Shown in pieces: positions 25,800 through 35,030 of a DNA stretch of 64,000 nt (position 1 is its first letter; each line of letters starts with the position of its first letter). The DNA is taken from contig JARGNX010000004.1 of NCBI GenBank assembly GCA_029210045.1, forward strand, positions 145,191-209,190, written 5' to 3'. Origin of the DNA: Coxiellaceae bacterium (GTDB lineage Bacteria; Pseudomonadota; Gammaproteobacteria; Coxiellales; Coxiellaceae). The translations under genes and the position numbers were made by a program. The notes below the pieces were generated by a model. It was not told where the DNA came from. It was given only the letters and a program-made list of their open reading frames with translations, and did no database searches.

Positions 25800-26283
25800 C
25801 AAAGACAAGTTAGATGAAGTTGCCGCCAATGTGTGGAAGCACCCAATGTATTTTATTGCGTGTGGTTTTGGCACAGGTTTAATGCCTATCTTACCAGGCA
25901 CTTTTGCTTCACTGGTGGGCTTGGTGTTATTCTTCATTTTGGTAAAGCTGCCTTTCTGGTGGTATATCTCTTCGATTGTAGTTGTTATTATTTTGTCGGT
26001 ATTATTATCCGAATGGGTGATTCGCAGAACTGGGCTTACTGATCCCACCTGTGTTTGTGTTGATGAAGTAGCCGGTATTTTAGTCGCCACTATTGGTGTG
26101 CCGATCAATGGTTGGATTGTTGTCGCCTTTTTAATATTCCGTGTGTTAGATATTTGGAAACCATGGCCGTTTGGCTGGATGGATAGAAATATCCACGGTG
26201 GCTTTGGTATGGTGTTAGATGATGTGGCCATCGGATTAGCCACTTCAATTATTATGTATATTCTCGTCGCTATTTTTTGTTGA
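25768..26283 (+). CDS. pgpA: Phosphatidylglycerophosphatase A
   Basis: This 171-residue inner-membrane phosphatase makes phosphatidylglycerol from its phosphate. It has GFGTGLMPILPGTFASLVG, CVDEVAGILVA and FRVLDIWKPWPFGWMDRNIHGGFG, then MVLDDVAIG. The acidic D-E and D-D motifs are the expected metal ligands. Three or four membrane segments are seen. Start at 25768 has AGGAGGT 8-14 bases ahead and lies inside the end of thiL, so translation is probably coupled. Confidence 0.95.
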   Translation: MVWDSNTSVNDKDKLDEVAANVWKHPMYFIACGFGTGLMPILPGTFASLVGLVLFFILVKLPFWWYISSIVVVIILSVLLSEWVIRRTGLTDPTCVCVDEVAGILVATIGVPINGWIVVAFLIFRVLDIWKPWPFGWMDRNIHGGFGMVLDDVAIGLATSIIMYILVAIFC

Positions 26284-26339
26284 CTCTTACGTGACGTGAT
26301 AGCTCATGATGCGGGCTATTAGTTAATGAGGAAACTGAA

Positions 26340-27098
26340 ATGTCATATACCGTCAACAAGTTAGCCAAACTATCGGGCGTAACCGTTCGAACATTGCATT
26401 ACTATGATGAGATTGGTCTGCTTAAGCCGGCCTATGTGGGTGACAATAAGTACCGCTATTATGGTGAAGAACAACTCTTACTATTACAGCAAATCTTGTT
26501 TTATCGTGAACTCGGTTTTCCATTAGCTGATATCCAGCAAATTGTTGCGAAAAAAGACTTCGATATGATTGAAGCCTTGCAGTCGCATCGACAAACGCTG
26601 GCAGGGGATCTTGATCGGATTGAGGATCTGGTTAAGACCATTGATAAAACAATTGCACATTTAAGAGGTAAACAAACCATGAAATTGGAAGAGATATTTG
26701 AGGGCTTTACGGATGAAAAACAAAAGATGTATGAGGAATTTTTAATTGATAATGGCGTTGATCGCAAAGAAATTGATAATGTTAGGCATAAAGCAAAGCA
26801 TTGGGGTAAAGAGAAATGGGTGGAGAATAAGCGACAAGCAGATCAAATGTATAGTGAATTAGCTGCGGCAATTACCCGTGGTGCGAGCCCTGGTGATGAT
26901 GAGGTGCAGCGTTTGATGCATCAGCATTATGAATTAACTAAAGTGTTTTGGACGCCGAATCGTGAAACCTATATTGGTTTAAGTCAGTTTTACGCATCGC
27001 ATCCGGACTTTGTGAAATTCTATGACGCGATACATCCAAGTATGTTGGAGTATTTACAGCAAGCTATGCGCATTTATGCGGAACAGAAATTATCTTAA
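26340..27098 (+). CDS. MerR-family regulator with TipAS domain
   Basis: This 252-residue regulator has an N-terminal MerR winged helix (VNKLAKLSGVTVRTLHYYDEIGLLKP) and the YRYYGEEQLLLLQQILFYRELGFPL extension. A coiled-coil dimer helix follows (about 75-110). The C-terminal part (from about 120) matches the TipAS antibiotic-recognition domain (EKWVENKRQADQMYSEL, TKVFWTPNRETYIGLSQFY). TipA-like proteins sense drugs or peptides and activate transport genes. No target is adjacent. Confidence 0.92.
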   Translation: MSYTVNKLAKLSGVTVRTLHYYDEIGLLKPAYVGDNKYRYYGEEQLLLLQQILFYRELGFPLADIQQIVAKKDFDMIEALQSHRQTLAGDLDRIEDLVKTIDKTIAHLRGKQTMKLEEIFEGFTDEKQKMYEEFLIDNGVDRKEIDNVRHKAKHWGKEKWVENKRQADQMYSELAAAITRGASPGDDEVQRLMHQHYELTKVFWTPNRETYIGLSQFYASHPDFVKFYDAIHPSMLEYLQQAMRIYAEQKLS

Positions 27099-27127
27099 AT
27101 AACCGGCGGGGTCAGACTTTGATCCCG

Positions 27128-28102
27128 TTACATAAAGCGTCGTTTTTTGAATGCAAAGATCATCCCAACACCAAAAATAAGCAGCGCTAAACAAACAAAA
27201 AAGAAACCGTGTTTGTAGTTTAATCCGGGAATGCCGCCAACATTCATGCCAAATAAACCGGTGACAAAGCTGAGTGGTAGGAATATTACCGCAGCAACCG
27301 ATAACACATACATGCGTTTGTCCATTTGCTCAGAGATACGGCTGGTTAATTCTTCTTGTGTAATGGCAGCACGATCGCGAGCTGAATCAAGGTCTTCAAC
27401 ATAGCGAATAATGCGATCAGTCGATTCACGTAAATGAATCATTTGGTGTTTATCAAATAAATCGATATTTTGTAATTGCAGTTGGTATAGCGCTTCGCGT
27501 TGCGGAGCAAGGTAACGTCGAATGCATACCGTTTGACGACGCACATCAGCAATTTTTGAGCGCAAGCGCACGCTCTTGGTGCTGTCAATGGCCTCGTCCA
27601 TTTTTTCAACTTTACTGTCAAGATCGTTAATTACATTCCCAATGCGTGATAGTAAATGATCATTCAGTTGTAATAAAAAGTCGGCTGGGGAGGTTGGGCC
27701 TGTCTTATTATCAATCGCGCTTTTCATGTCTTTAACTGATAGTAAAATACGATTTCGGCTGGAGATGATGCGGTGTTTATCAATCCAGACGCGAATCGAT
27801 ACCATATCTTGTGGGTCATGGCCGGGATTAAGGTTAACGCCACGCAAGGTCATTAATATGCCACGCTTGGTGACCAGTACGCGAGGGCGCGTCTCTGGCG
27901 AGATCATAAGATGTGCAATGTGGTGCGGTAAGCCACTTTTAGTCATGAGCCAGTCTTGGCTTTCAGGTTGGTTATAATTAAGGTGGGTCCACAAAACACC
28001 TTGTGATTGATCCCAGCTATCAATACCAGGCCAGCCGATTTCTTTGCCCCCGCCTTTGCCATCCAAGAGGTAGGCGGCAATTAATGCGTCATCTTTGCTC
28101 AT
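27128..28102 (-). CDS. CorA/ZntB-family divalent metal transporter
   Basis: This 324-residue protein has a long N-terminal cytoplasmic domain and two C-terminal membrane helices. The first helix ends in FVTGLFGMNVGGIPG, the GMN signature of CorA-type channels. The domain before it is rich in coiled coil (about 165-255). The N-terminus (AYLLDGKGGGKEIGW, LWTHLNYNQPESQDWL) is like ZntB rather than CorA, so zinc is the more likely cargo. It stands alone. The ATG at 28102 lacks a strong ribosome binding site. Confidence 0.9.
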   Translation of the reverse strand: MSKDDALIAAYLLDGKGGGKEIGWPGIDSWDQSQGVLWTHLNYNQPESQDWLMTKSGLPHHIAHLMISPETRPRVLVTKRGILMTLRGVNLNPGHDPQDMVSIRVWIDKHRIISSRNRILLSVKDMKSAIDNKTGPTSPADFLLQLNDHLLSRIGNVINDLDSKVEKMDEAIDSTKSVRLRSKIADVRRQTVCIRRYLAPQREALYQLQLQNIDLFDKHQMIHLRESTDRIIRYVEDLDSARDRAAITQEELTSRISEQMDKRMYVLSVAAVIFLPLSFVTGLFGMNVGGIPGLNYKHGFFFVCLALLIFGVGMIFAFKKRRFM

Positions 28103-28161
28103 GAGTGTGCTCCATCACGTTTGAATTTTATCATATCACATAGTTTATTAAGGAGCGTAAA

Positions 28162-28209
28162 ATGGACCAATGGTCACTTAGTCAGGTAAACTTTATTGAG
28201 TCGGATTAG
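28162..28209 (+). pseudogene. 15-codon remnant behind a strong ribosome binding site
   Basis: AAGGAG stands 6 bases ahead of an ATG that opens only 15 codons (MDQWSLSQVNFIESD) before TAG. The next 100 bp is open with similar composition in shifting frames. It looks like a decayed gene start, or a very short leader ORF for the GNAT gene at 28330. I do not recognise it. Confidence 0.25.
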
Positions 28210-28329
28210 TTGGCAATACTTGAACAAAAAATTCGGCCAAAGCGAGATTGGAACATTTATTATCAGGCTGTTTAGTGATACGATCCAGATCGCAAACACG
28301 TGTGCTGGTTTTTAATAATAAAGGCAATC

Positions 28330-28827
28330 ATGGTGAGAATCACAATTCGACAATTGCAAGCTAGTGATCAACAAGCTTTTTTAATTGCGAGTGTTAAGAG
28401 TATTGATTTACATCGTTCTTTAATAACAGCACCTAAAACTGATAATGATTTTAAAAAGTATTTATTGAAATACAGTGAAGATCGTAATTATAGTTTTGCT
28501 GTGTTAGCAAATGATGAATTAGCTGGTGTGGTTAATTTAAATGAAGTAGTGCGAGGTGTTTTTCAAAGTGCGTATAGTGGTTACTTTGTGTTTAAAGGGT
28601 TTGAGCGTCAGGGAGTGATGACGGCAGGTCTTAAACAAGTAACGCAATATGCATTTGAGACCATGGGGTTGCATCGTATTGAGGCGAATATTCAACCTTG
28701 TAATCACTCTTCATTGGCGTTGGTGAAACGGTGTGGGTTTAAAAAGGAGGGGTATTCACCGAAATATTTATTTATTGATAACGAATGGCGTGATCACGAA
28801 CGATGGGCGATTTTAGCAGATGATTAA
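28330..28827 (+). CDS. RimJ/RimL-type GNAT acetyltransferase
   Basis: This 165-residue protein is like the RimJ/RimL N-terminal amino-acid acetyltransferases. It has the VVNLNEVVRGVFQSAYSGYFV strand, GFERQGVMTAGLKQVTQYAFETMGLHRIEA, the IQPCNHSSLALVKRCGFKKEGYSP signature, and ends DHERWAIL. These modify ribosomal protein or other protein N-termini. The ATG at 28330 is preferred over an earlier one because AAGG is 5 bases ahead. It overlaps the MFS gene by 8 bp. Confidence 0.88.
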   Translation: MVRITIRQLQASDQQAFLIASVKSIDLHRSLITAPKTDNDFKKYLLKYSEDRNYSFAVLANDELAGVVNLNEVVRGVFQSAYSGYFVFKGFERQGVMTAGLKQVTQYAFETMGLHRIEANIQPCNHSSLALVKRCGFKKEGYSPKYLFIDNEWRDHERWAILADD

Positions 28828-30079
28828 ACAAGAAAACGGTAGGGTTTTGTTACGTAGTTTTATGTTCTTTTTGGCGGCATTTTTTGTTTTCTATGACATT
28901 TTAATTCAAGTGTCTCCCGGTGTGCTAACCAAAGAAATCATGCGCGAATTAAATATTGGTGCAGCTGGTTTGGGTGCGCTGTCAGGAATATATTTTTGGA
29001 CGTATTGCGGTATGCAAATACCGGCGGGATTAATCTTTGATCGTTTTAAAGTGCATAACACACTATTCTTTCCCATCATTATGACGGCTGTTGGCATTGC
29101 TTTGTTTGCGTATACCGACCAGTACTGGTTGGCAGCCGTGGCGCGTTTATTAATGGGTGCGGGTAGTGCATTTGCGTTTATTGGTGCGGCTCGAGTAGCT
29201 GCGGATGTATTTCCACCGAAAGTATTCCCGATATTGGTGGGTATCATTTATGTATTGGCAGCTTTAGGCGCTTTATTTTCACAAACGATTCTAGTATTAG
29301 TCGATTCTATGTTTGGTTGGAAGCATAGCCTGCTAGGGTTAGGTGTGGCGGGTTGTGTATTGGCTGTGTTGTGTTGGATATTTATTCGTTACGCTAAAAA
29401 ACAAGGTCGTTCTCAACGAGAGCCGACATCAATGTGGACTGGGCTCATTGAGGTAATGCGAGATCGTCAGACTTGGTATATCGCTGTTGTTTCATTTGCG
29501 ACATGGGGGCCGATGACAATGTTTGCTTCGTTGTGGGGTACGCCATTTTTGATGCGGGCTTATGGCTTTGATAAGCAAACAGCGGCAGGGTTAATTGCTG
29601 CTGCTTGGATAGGCCTGGCTATATCTTCGCCATTATTGGGTTGGGTGTCTAACTTGATTGGCAGGCGCAAATTACCGTTAGTTTTAAGTAGCGTGTTGGG
29701 TCTGATTGTCTCAATATTCATTGTGTATTTCGTTCACCTTTCACATTGGCAATTGGCGGTTTTATTATTGTTGTTGGGTGTTGCATGTGCAGCGCAGCCG
29801 TTGACTTATACCTTAGCTAAAGAGACGCATGATAAGCAGCATGCAGCGGTGACTATTGCCTTTAACAATATGGCTTGTATATTTTCTGGTGTGCTACTGC
29901 AGCCGCTGAGTGGCTGGTTGATAAACCTGCTGTCAGATCATCGTTTAGTGCATAGCGTTAGGGTGTATACCACAGGCGACTACCAGTTTGGTCTTAGTTT
30001 ATTGCCTGCAATATTTGTTATTAGCTTATTGTTTTCGCTGTTTTGCGTAAAAGAAACCTTTTGCAAGGATTGTGATTGA
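28820..30079 (+). CDS. MFS transporter
   Basis: This 419-residue inner-membrane protein has about 12 membrane segments. The loop after helix 2 carries AGLIFDRFKVHNTLFF, a G-x-x-x-D-R-x-x-x-x-x-x variant of the MFS motif. VARLLMGAGSAFAFIGAARV matches MFS motif B/C. It resembles the ACS/phthalate-like and Legionella Pht-type transporters that import amino acids or other small nutrients in intracellular bacteria, but the substrate cannot be told. It shares an operon with the GNAT gene just upstream. Confidence 0.85.
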   Translation: MIKQENGRVLLRSFMFFLAAFFVFYDILIQVSPGVLTKEIMRELNIGAAGLGALSGIYFWTYCGMQIPAGLIFDRFKVHNTLFFPIIMTAVGIALFAYTDQYWLAAVARLLMGAGSAFAFIGAARVAADVFPPKVFPILVGIIYVLAALGALFSQTILVLVDSMFGWKHSLLGLGVAGCVLAVLCWIFIRYAKKQGRSQREPTSMWTGLIEVMRDRQTWYIAVVSFATWGPMTMFASLWGTPFLMRAYGFDKQTAAGLIAAAWIGLAISSPLLGWVSNLIGRRKLPLVLSSVLGLIVSIFIVYFVHLSHWQLAVLLLLLGVACAAQPLTYTLAKETHDKQHAAVTIAFNNMACIFSGVLLQPLSGWLINLLSDHRLVHSVRVYTTGDYQFGLSLLPAIFVISLLFSLFCVKETFCKDCD

Positions 30080-30147
30080 TAGCGCTATAAATATTCGGTT
30101 AATCGGTTTACTATAGTGCTAACTCATTGACAAGGATGTGTCTGCAG

Positions 30148-31395
30148 ATGTTGCGAAAAAAAATCCAAGTTGTTTTTTTATTGGTCGGTTTTATTTTGCC
30201 TGGTTATTTATTAGCGGCTGAGAAGTTAAAAACACAAACACCAATGCCACCGATCCCCCCTAAGTCAGCCGCACTATTGGTGCAGCAGTCTGATATTCAA
30301 GCATTAGATGATTATGAGAAGAAAATTGTAGAAGTTCGAGAGAAGCTGCAAACGGGTAAGAGGTTCACTGATAGTGTTTTGCGTTATTATCGTCGTCAAC
30401 TGGGTCATATTTATCTCGACTTAGAAGTGCGTGATGCCAAATATAAAGGGCGCATTATGTCAGCGCGATCGCTGATGAAGTCAACGGCGACAGCAGCGGA
30501 AGAGGATAAGTCAACCAGTGGTGCCGAGTTTAAAGTTGAGTATGATCCGTATTACTTAAAGAAAATGCGTGAGTTTAAACAAGAAATAGCGTTCTACGAA
30601 GGTCGGTTATTGCAAATTCGGTTATTAGAATATGAGGTTGCTGCTCTGGTGCGAAATATTACTCGCATCCGGTCTGAAGTAAACAACAGTGGTTTATGGG
30701 ATGCCGCTACGCCATTCTATAAACCGGCTTCATGGTCTATAGCGGGTACGCAAATTGTTAATTTCACCAGTAAATTATTTGGTCAGCTTAGTAATATATG
30801 CCAAAAGGTATCAGCTAAAGAGCAGTGGGGGCGCTTCTGGTCGAGTGCACTGATTTGTTTGGCGGTATTTATTATTTATTTTTATTGGGCAATACGCTAT
30901 TTAGAGCAGGTCAATAAAAAACCAATACAACCTGAAGATATCATGCGTCATTGTTCACTATTTGTTATTGATGTGGTTCTGCGAGGGTTTTTACCGGCAT
31001 TATTTGTCATTTGTGTGTTTCGATATTTTATTAATTGGATGGGGATTGCAGAGTATCCTCTAACGCTTAACTTTGTGCGCTCTATTGGCAATTCTATTGG
31101 CTTTATCTTGGCAACGGGGGCAGTAGTGTATGGCTGCTGTCGATATTTTCATTACCGTAGCACACAGTTATTGGATAGGTTGGCAACGCCGATGCTGATT
31201 TTGATGTATCAAATCGCTGTGATTGTCTTTGTTAATAACATCAATATTTTCAATGCTAGTGCCAAAGCATACCCATTTTATCCCAGTCAGGCGACGGATT
31301 TAGTCAATCTGGTGATTGCGGTTACATTGACGATAAATTTGTATTGGTTGGCATCGCGAGTAAAGCAGATCGCAGGAGTGTTGAAAAATGGATAG
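30148..31395 (+). CDS. Exported/membrane partner of an MscS-type channel
   Basis: This protein of about 415 residues has a signal peptide (hydrophobic stretch then LLAAEK), a periplasmic helical region with coiled coil (about 45-195) and four or five membrane helices (from about 230). It overlaps the MscS gene by 8 bp. Large MscS relatives such as MscK (KefA) carry a similar periplasmic and extra transmembrane part fused in front of the channel core. This pair looks like that protein split in two. The start could also be ATG 30136. The role is inferred from the neighbour. Confidence 0.65.
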   Translation: MLRKKIQVVFLLVGFILPGYLLAAEKLKTQTPMPPIPPKSAALLVQQSDIQALDDYEKKIVEVREKLQTGKRFTDSVLRYYRRQLGHIYLDLEVRDAKYKGRIMSARSLMKSTATAAEEDKSTSGAEFKVEYDPYYLKKMREFKQEIAFYEGRLLQIRLLEYEVAALVRNITRIRSEVNNSGLWDAATPFYKPASWSIAGTQIVNFTSKLFGQLSNICQKVSAKEQWGRFWSSALICLAVFIIYFYWAIRYLEQVNKKPIQPEDIMRHCSLFVIDVVLRGFLPALFVICVFRYFINWMGIAEYPLTLNFVRSIGNSIGFILATGAVVYGCCRYFHYRSTQLLDRLATPMLILMYQIAVIVFVNNINIFNASAKAYPFYPSQATDLVNLVIAVTLTINLYWLASRVKQIAGVLKNG

Positions 31396-32578
31396 ATTAT
31401 ATAGCTGGCTGTCTAGTGAAAAAATCATGGCATTCTTTTCAGGTTGTTTGAAAGTGTTTGCCGTATTTTACGTCATTGCAATTTTTACAGGTTACACAAA
31501 TTTAGCCAATGCAATTTTAATTAATGTAATTCAAACTTGTATGCTAACGACTGTATTGTGGGCGCTGCATTATGTAGTGAAGAGTAATCTTAAATTAATG
31601 ATAAAAGTGGCGTATGGATATGATAATGAGCAAGTAACCGCTTCGTTATTGCTGTATTGGTTGACGGTAATTATTGATGTTGTTTTAGTATTTGCTTGGG
31701 TGCTTGCTATGTTAATGATTTGGGGCGTAGACCCCGATCGTATCATTGCTTGGGGCTATATTATTACATTTAAAGGCGTCAGAGTTGGTGAGACTTCTTT
31801 TTCTGTTACCTATTTATTAAAAGCTGTTTTTGTCTTTTTAATCGTGTATTACATTATGCGTCTCTTATTGCGCTTGATTGAAAAAAAGGTATTGCCATAT
31901 ACTAAATTTGATCAAGGAACTAAAGATGCTGTGACCACCGTATTCGGTTACGCAGGGTTGTTGCTGGCGATTGTGATGGGTGTGTATGCCTTAGGTATTA
32001 GCAGCACATCATTAGCGTTTATTGTTAGCGCATTTACTTTTGGTTTATCGTTTGGTTTAAAAGAAATCTTTAATAACTTTATTTCGGGTTTGATTTTATT
32101 TATTGAGCGACCGATTAAAGTTGGAGACTGGGTAGATGTTGGTGGTGAAAGCGGGGTGGTAAAAAACATTAAGCTACGTGCTACTACGGTTGAAACGTTT
32201 GCGCGCAAAACACTGCTTATCCCAAATTCACAATTTATTACTTCTGTAGTAAGTAATGACTTATACAATCCGATTGCACGTTCTGAAATTAAAATCGAGT
32301 GTGGTTACGAAGATGATCCACACAAAGTGCGTGACTTGTTGTTATCAATTGTTGCGGATCACCCTAAGGTAAAGAAAAACCCAGCACCGACAGTCTTATT
32401 TTTAAATTTCAATGAAAGTGGTCTTGAATTTGCTCTACGCTTTTTTTGCATGACTGAAGAGCGCGCATCAGTGACTAGTGAGATGCGCTACTTGATTGTT
32501 GAAGGTTTCCGCGAAGCGGGTTTTGAAATTCCGTATCCTAAGCGAGATATCTATATCAAAGAACAGCCAGCAGTATAG
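31388..32578 (+). CDS. MscS-family mechanosensitive channel
   Basis: This 396-residue protein has five or more membrane helices and the MscS core. The pore helix is around residue 205 (STSLAFIVSAFTFGLSFGLKEIFNNF), followed by the beta domain (LFIERPIKVGDWVDVGGESGVVKNI) and LRATTVETFARKTLLIPNSQFIT. The C-terminal alpha/beta vestibule ends at residue 396. Such channels release solutes on hypo-osmotic shock. It belongs to the larger MscK/MscM-like group by topology, with its partner just upstream. Confidence 0.95.
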   Translation: MDRLYSWLSSEKIMAFFSGCLKVFAVFYVIAIFTGYTNLANAILINVIQTCMLTTVLWALHYVVKSNLKLMIKVAYGYDNEQVTASLLLYWLTVIIDVVLVFAWVLAMLMIWGVDPDRIIAWGYIITFKGVRVGETSFSVTYLLKAVFVFLIVYYIMRLLLRLIEKKVLPYTKFDQGTKDAVTTVFGYAGLLLAIVMGVYALGISSTSLAFIVSAFTFGLSFGLKEIFNNFISGLILFIERPIKVGDWVDVGGESGVVKNIKLRATTVETFARKTLLIPNSQFITSVVSNDLYNPIARSEIKIECGYEDDPHKVRDLLLSIVADHPKVKKNPAPTVLFLNFNESGLEFALRFFCMTEERASVTSEMRYLIVEGFREAGFEIPYPKRDIYIKEQPAV

Positions 32579-32580
32579 CT

Positions 32581-33408
32581 TTAGTATCTGTGTACTGTTG
32601 GTGTGCCCGGCGCAGAGAAGCTATCGTCCTGTTCACGGTCTAGACCTTCTCGATCTTTGATAAGTAGTTGCTCGCGTGCGCTTTTATTATTCAGCATCAA
32701 GATGCCCATGCGTTGTGTGACTAGGTCTTTCATGTTTCTCCAGGTGAGTTGTCCCCTGACTGAATGATAAGAGCCTTTAACGGTGGTGTTGGCAGCTGTT
32801 GAAGCCCAGTTAGTTGCTTTTTCGACGGGGTAGGTAACTAAGCGTAGGGCTTTGACTGGAAATAATATACTACCTAAAATATCAGCTGTTTTATCAGTGG
32901 CTTTAACTGCAGCCCAGGCCAATAACAGCGGAGCGCATACGGTGCCCGCTGCTGTTACTTCTGCCGTACTGGCGACTGGGAATAATTTCTCGAAATCTTT
33001 TTCCAGGATTTTTATTTCTTCTGTGTCCATTCTATGGTGGCGTTGCAAGCAGGTCATCGCGCATAATTTCAGCAATAATACATCGCTGTCATATTGGTCT
33101 TTATTATCGCTGGCCTTAAAGGTTTCGGTAGCAAGGGATGCCACTTTACGTTGACGGCTACTGTCCGGGTCGGTCCATAGAATATGTGATACGGGGTGGG
33201 AGTGTTTGCTGTCAGGGGTGGATAGATCAAAGCTTGTGCCATTCGTTAAGCGACCGGATGTCTCATAGATGATCGCTCGCAGTAAATCGGCGGTGTCATT
33301 TGAATGCGTGCCGTTGTCTTCATTCATGGCAGGATTCATTAAATCTAAAATCTTTGTTATGTGAGCGATTGCGGTGTCGGCGGTGTATACGGTGGTACGA
33401 GTAGCCAT
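32581..33408 (-). CDS. Orphan protein, possible secreted effector
   Basis: This 275-residue protein has no recognised family. The first 150 residues are mostly helical and polar. A hydrophobic stretch follows (TVCAPLLLAWAAVKATDKT, about 155-175), maybe a membrane-associating helix. The end is polar and acidic (EGLDREQDDSFSAPGTPTV), like the E-block and small/polar tails of Dot/Icm substrates. The ATG at 33408 has GGGAGAG 6 bases ahead. An effector role is inference only. Confidence 0.6.
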   Translation of the reverse strand: MATRTTVYTADTAIAHITKILDLMNPAMNEDNGTHSNDTADLLRAIIYETSGRLTNGTSFDLSTPDSKHSHPVSHILWTDPDSSRQRKVASLATETFKASDNKDQYDSDVLLLKLCAMTCLQRHHRMDTEEIKILEKDFEKLFPVASTAEVTAAGTVCAPLLLAWAAVKATDKTADILGSILFPVKALRLVTYPVEKATNWASTAANTTVKGSYHSVRGQLTWRNMKDLVTQRMGILMLNNKSAREQLLIKDREGLDREQDDSFSAPGTPTVHRY

Positions 33409-33833
33409 TAGTTCTCTCCCTTAGTAATATCTTACTCCATACCTTTCAGGTTACTCCGATTTCCTGGGTAAATCTAATACTAGCTGAGTAAGGTTGCTTC
33501 AGTGACTGAGTTTAGTTTGCGATGATTTTAAAGCTGAAGTGCTGCCATTTATTCACAATTTCTGTGGATAACTGTGTGGAGTAACTTAGGGTAATTTTGT
33601 TTGTTGCTATTGTAAAGGTCGGTAGTGCTTGGTGTCTGTTTTATTCAATATCATATAAAAAATATAAAATACAGCGAGATGCAGTATATACCGAATGTTT
33701 TTTATATGTTGTAAAAGTACCAATTGATAATTTGATGTTCGAAATAGTAATGTGGATAACTTTGGTTGTATCGGTGTTGAACGACTTATTCATACATTTA
33801 CAAGTTCTGGCGTTGGACCTATACTGCTGCCCC
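33409..33833. other. Intergenic region with two perfect DnaA boxes
   Basis: The gap between the orphan gene and the ketosynthase holds TGTGGATAA at 33563-33571 and again at 33751-33759, both exact TTATCCACA DnaA boxes in the same orientation. An open frame continues upstream of the ketosynthase start, with ATGs at 33735 and 33750, but codes nothing recognisable. The promoter of the ketosynthase gene must be here; I cannot place it firmly. Confidence 0.5.
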
Positions 33834-35030
33834 ATGGCTTCACTTAAAAATCACCAATTAAACAGCGTAGTGTTATCCTCGTGGGCGGCAGTCTATAGTG
33901 ACTATTGCAAAAAAACGCTGGTCGATGCCGCGTTTCAAGACATTGACTTAGTGCCTGATTTAAATGTCGCCAGCATACAGGGTTGCCAAGCAATATCACC
34001 AAGAGAGAGAGCCATTATCAACCCGGTTACTTTGCCGGCAGTACAGGCAATTGAAAGGGCTTGGTCGTCCGCAGGCTTCCCGGTCTCTGCTAATTCACTG
34101 CGAGGCAAAGGGGCTCGTATAAGATTTCCTCGAGCAGCTATCGTTGCGGGCAGTTCACTGGGCCATGTGGCAGCTGTCGTTAAGGAATCGGCGAATAAAA
34201 AAACGAAGCGGGATCCTTATACCATGTCACGGATGCGCGGTAATTCAATTGCAGCACCTTTGGCTATTCGATTTGGTTTTGGCGGTGCTAGCCTAAGCGT
34301 GAGTGCGGCAAGTGCAACCGGTGGGCAAGCGATATGGTTGGCTGCAAATTTAATTCGTGTAGGGGCAGCAGATCAGGTGGTTGTTGTTTGTACAGACAGT
34401 ATGGGTGCAGATTTGGTTGATGAGGCATTATCTGCTGTGGGTGCCACTGCTGCGTGTTTAACATCGCGACCTTTATCCAGTGAACGCAGCGGAATGCGTC
34501 CCGTTGAAGCCGCGGTAGCGGTTGTTTTGGAGTCAGAGGAGTGCGCAATCGATCGTCAGTGTAAACCCTTGGCGCGGTGGGTGAGTGGTTCGGTAAAAAA
34601 TGAGTGTCACCATTTAATTGCTCCAGAGCCATTAGGCGCAGTGTTGAAGGAAGCTAGCGAGGAGGCTGTGGGTAATAGTAGCTATCAAATGTCTGACATT
34701 GACTGGCTGTCGATGCATGCGACAGGTACACGCGTATGGGATCAGATTGAGGCTCAGCTAGCGAATAACATGTTCGGTAACCAAATACCGCATATTAGTG
34801 CTTTCAAGAGAACTTTTGGGCACACCTTGGGTGCAGCAGGATTGCTAGAAGCTTGTATGGTGGCGGAAGGGTTGTCGCAGAAACGATTACCATTGTGGCC
34901 ACAAGGGATTGATCCAGGTTTGCAGCTACCGTTGCCGTGTAAGCTTAGGGCATGTGCGCGTAATGCGATCACATGGTCGGCTGGCATGGGTGGGGACATA
35001 GCGGTTAATTTATTTGAAGCAATGGAATAA
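33834..35030 (+). CDS. Ketosynthase homologue with Ser for the active-site Cys
   Basis: This 398-residue protein is a FabB/FabF-type beta-ketoacyl synthase. The nucleophile motif reads GASLSVSAASATGGQAI where FabF has the TACTSG Cys; Ser160 (codon AGT at 34311) takes its place. The two catalytic histidines are present: His295 in SMHATGTRVWDQIEAQ and His330 in FKRTFGHTLGAAG. It should be able to decarboxylate malonyl-ACP or accept esters through Ser, unlike normal condensation. I chose ATG 33834 because the conserved fold begins nearby; it lacks a good ribosome binding site. Its TAA overlaps the next ATG (TAATG). Confidence 0.85.
   Translation: MASLKNHQLNSVVLSSWAAVYSDYCKKTLVDAAFQDIDLVPDLNVASIQGCQAISPRERAIINPVTLPAVQAIERAWSSAGFPVSANSLRGKGARIRFPRAAIVAGSSLGHVAAVVKESANKKTKRDPYTMSRMRGNSIAAPLAIRFGFGGASLSVSAASATGGQAIWLAANLIRVGAADQVVVVCTDSMGADLVDEALSAVGATAACLTSRPLSSERSGMRPVEAAVAVVLESEECAIDRQCKPLARWVSGSVKNECHHLIAPEPLGAVLKEASEEAVGNSSYQMSDIDWLSMHATGTRVWDQIEAQLANNMFGNQIPHISAFKRTFGHTLGAAGLLEACMVAEGLSQKRLPLWPQGIDPGLQLPLPCKLRACARNAITWSAGMGGDIAVNLFEAME

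Noticed and set aside
28162..28327. A full gene between the CorA/ZntB and GNAT genes.
   Set aside because: Only 15 codons follow the good ribosome binding site; stops occur in all frames soon after.
33419..33437. TTAGTAATATCTTAC, with 11-bp spacing like a PmrA box, near the orphan at 32581-33408.
   Set aside because: It lies only about 11 bp before that gene's start codon and overlaps its ribosome binding site, so it cannot serve as an upstream activator site for it.
33563..33759. Replication origin.
   Set aside because: Two DnaA boxes alone are not enough; no dnaA, dnaN or gidA gene, AT-rich unwinding array or box cluster is present.
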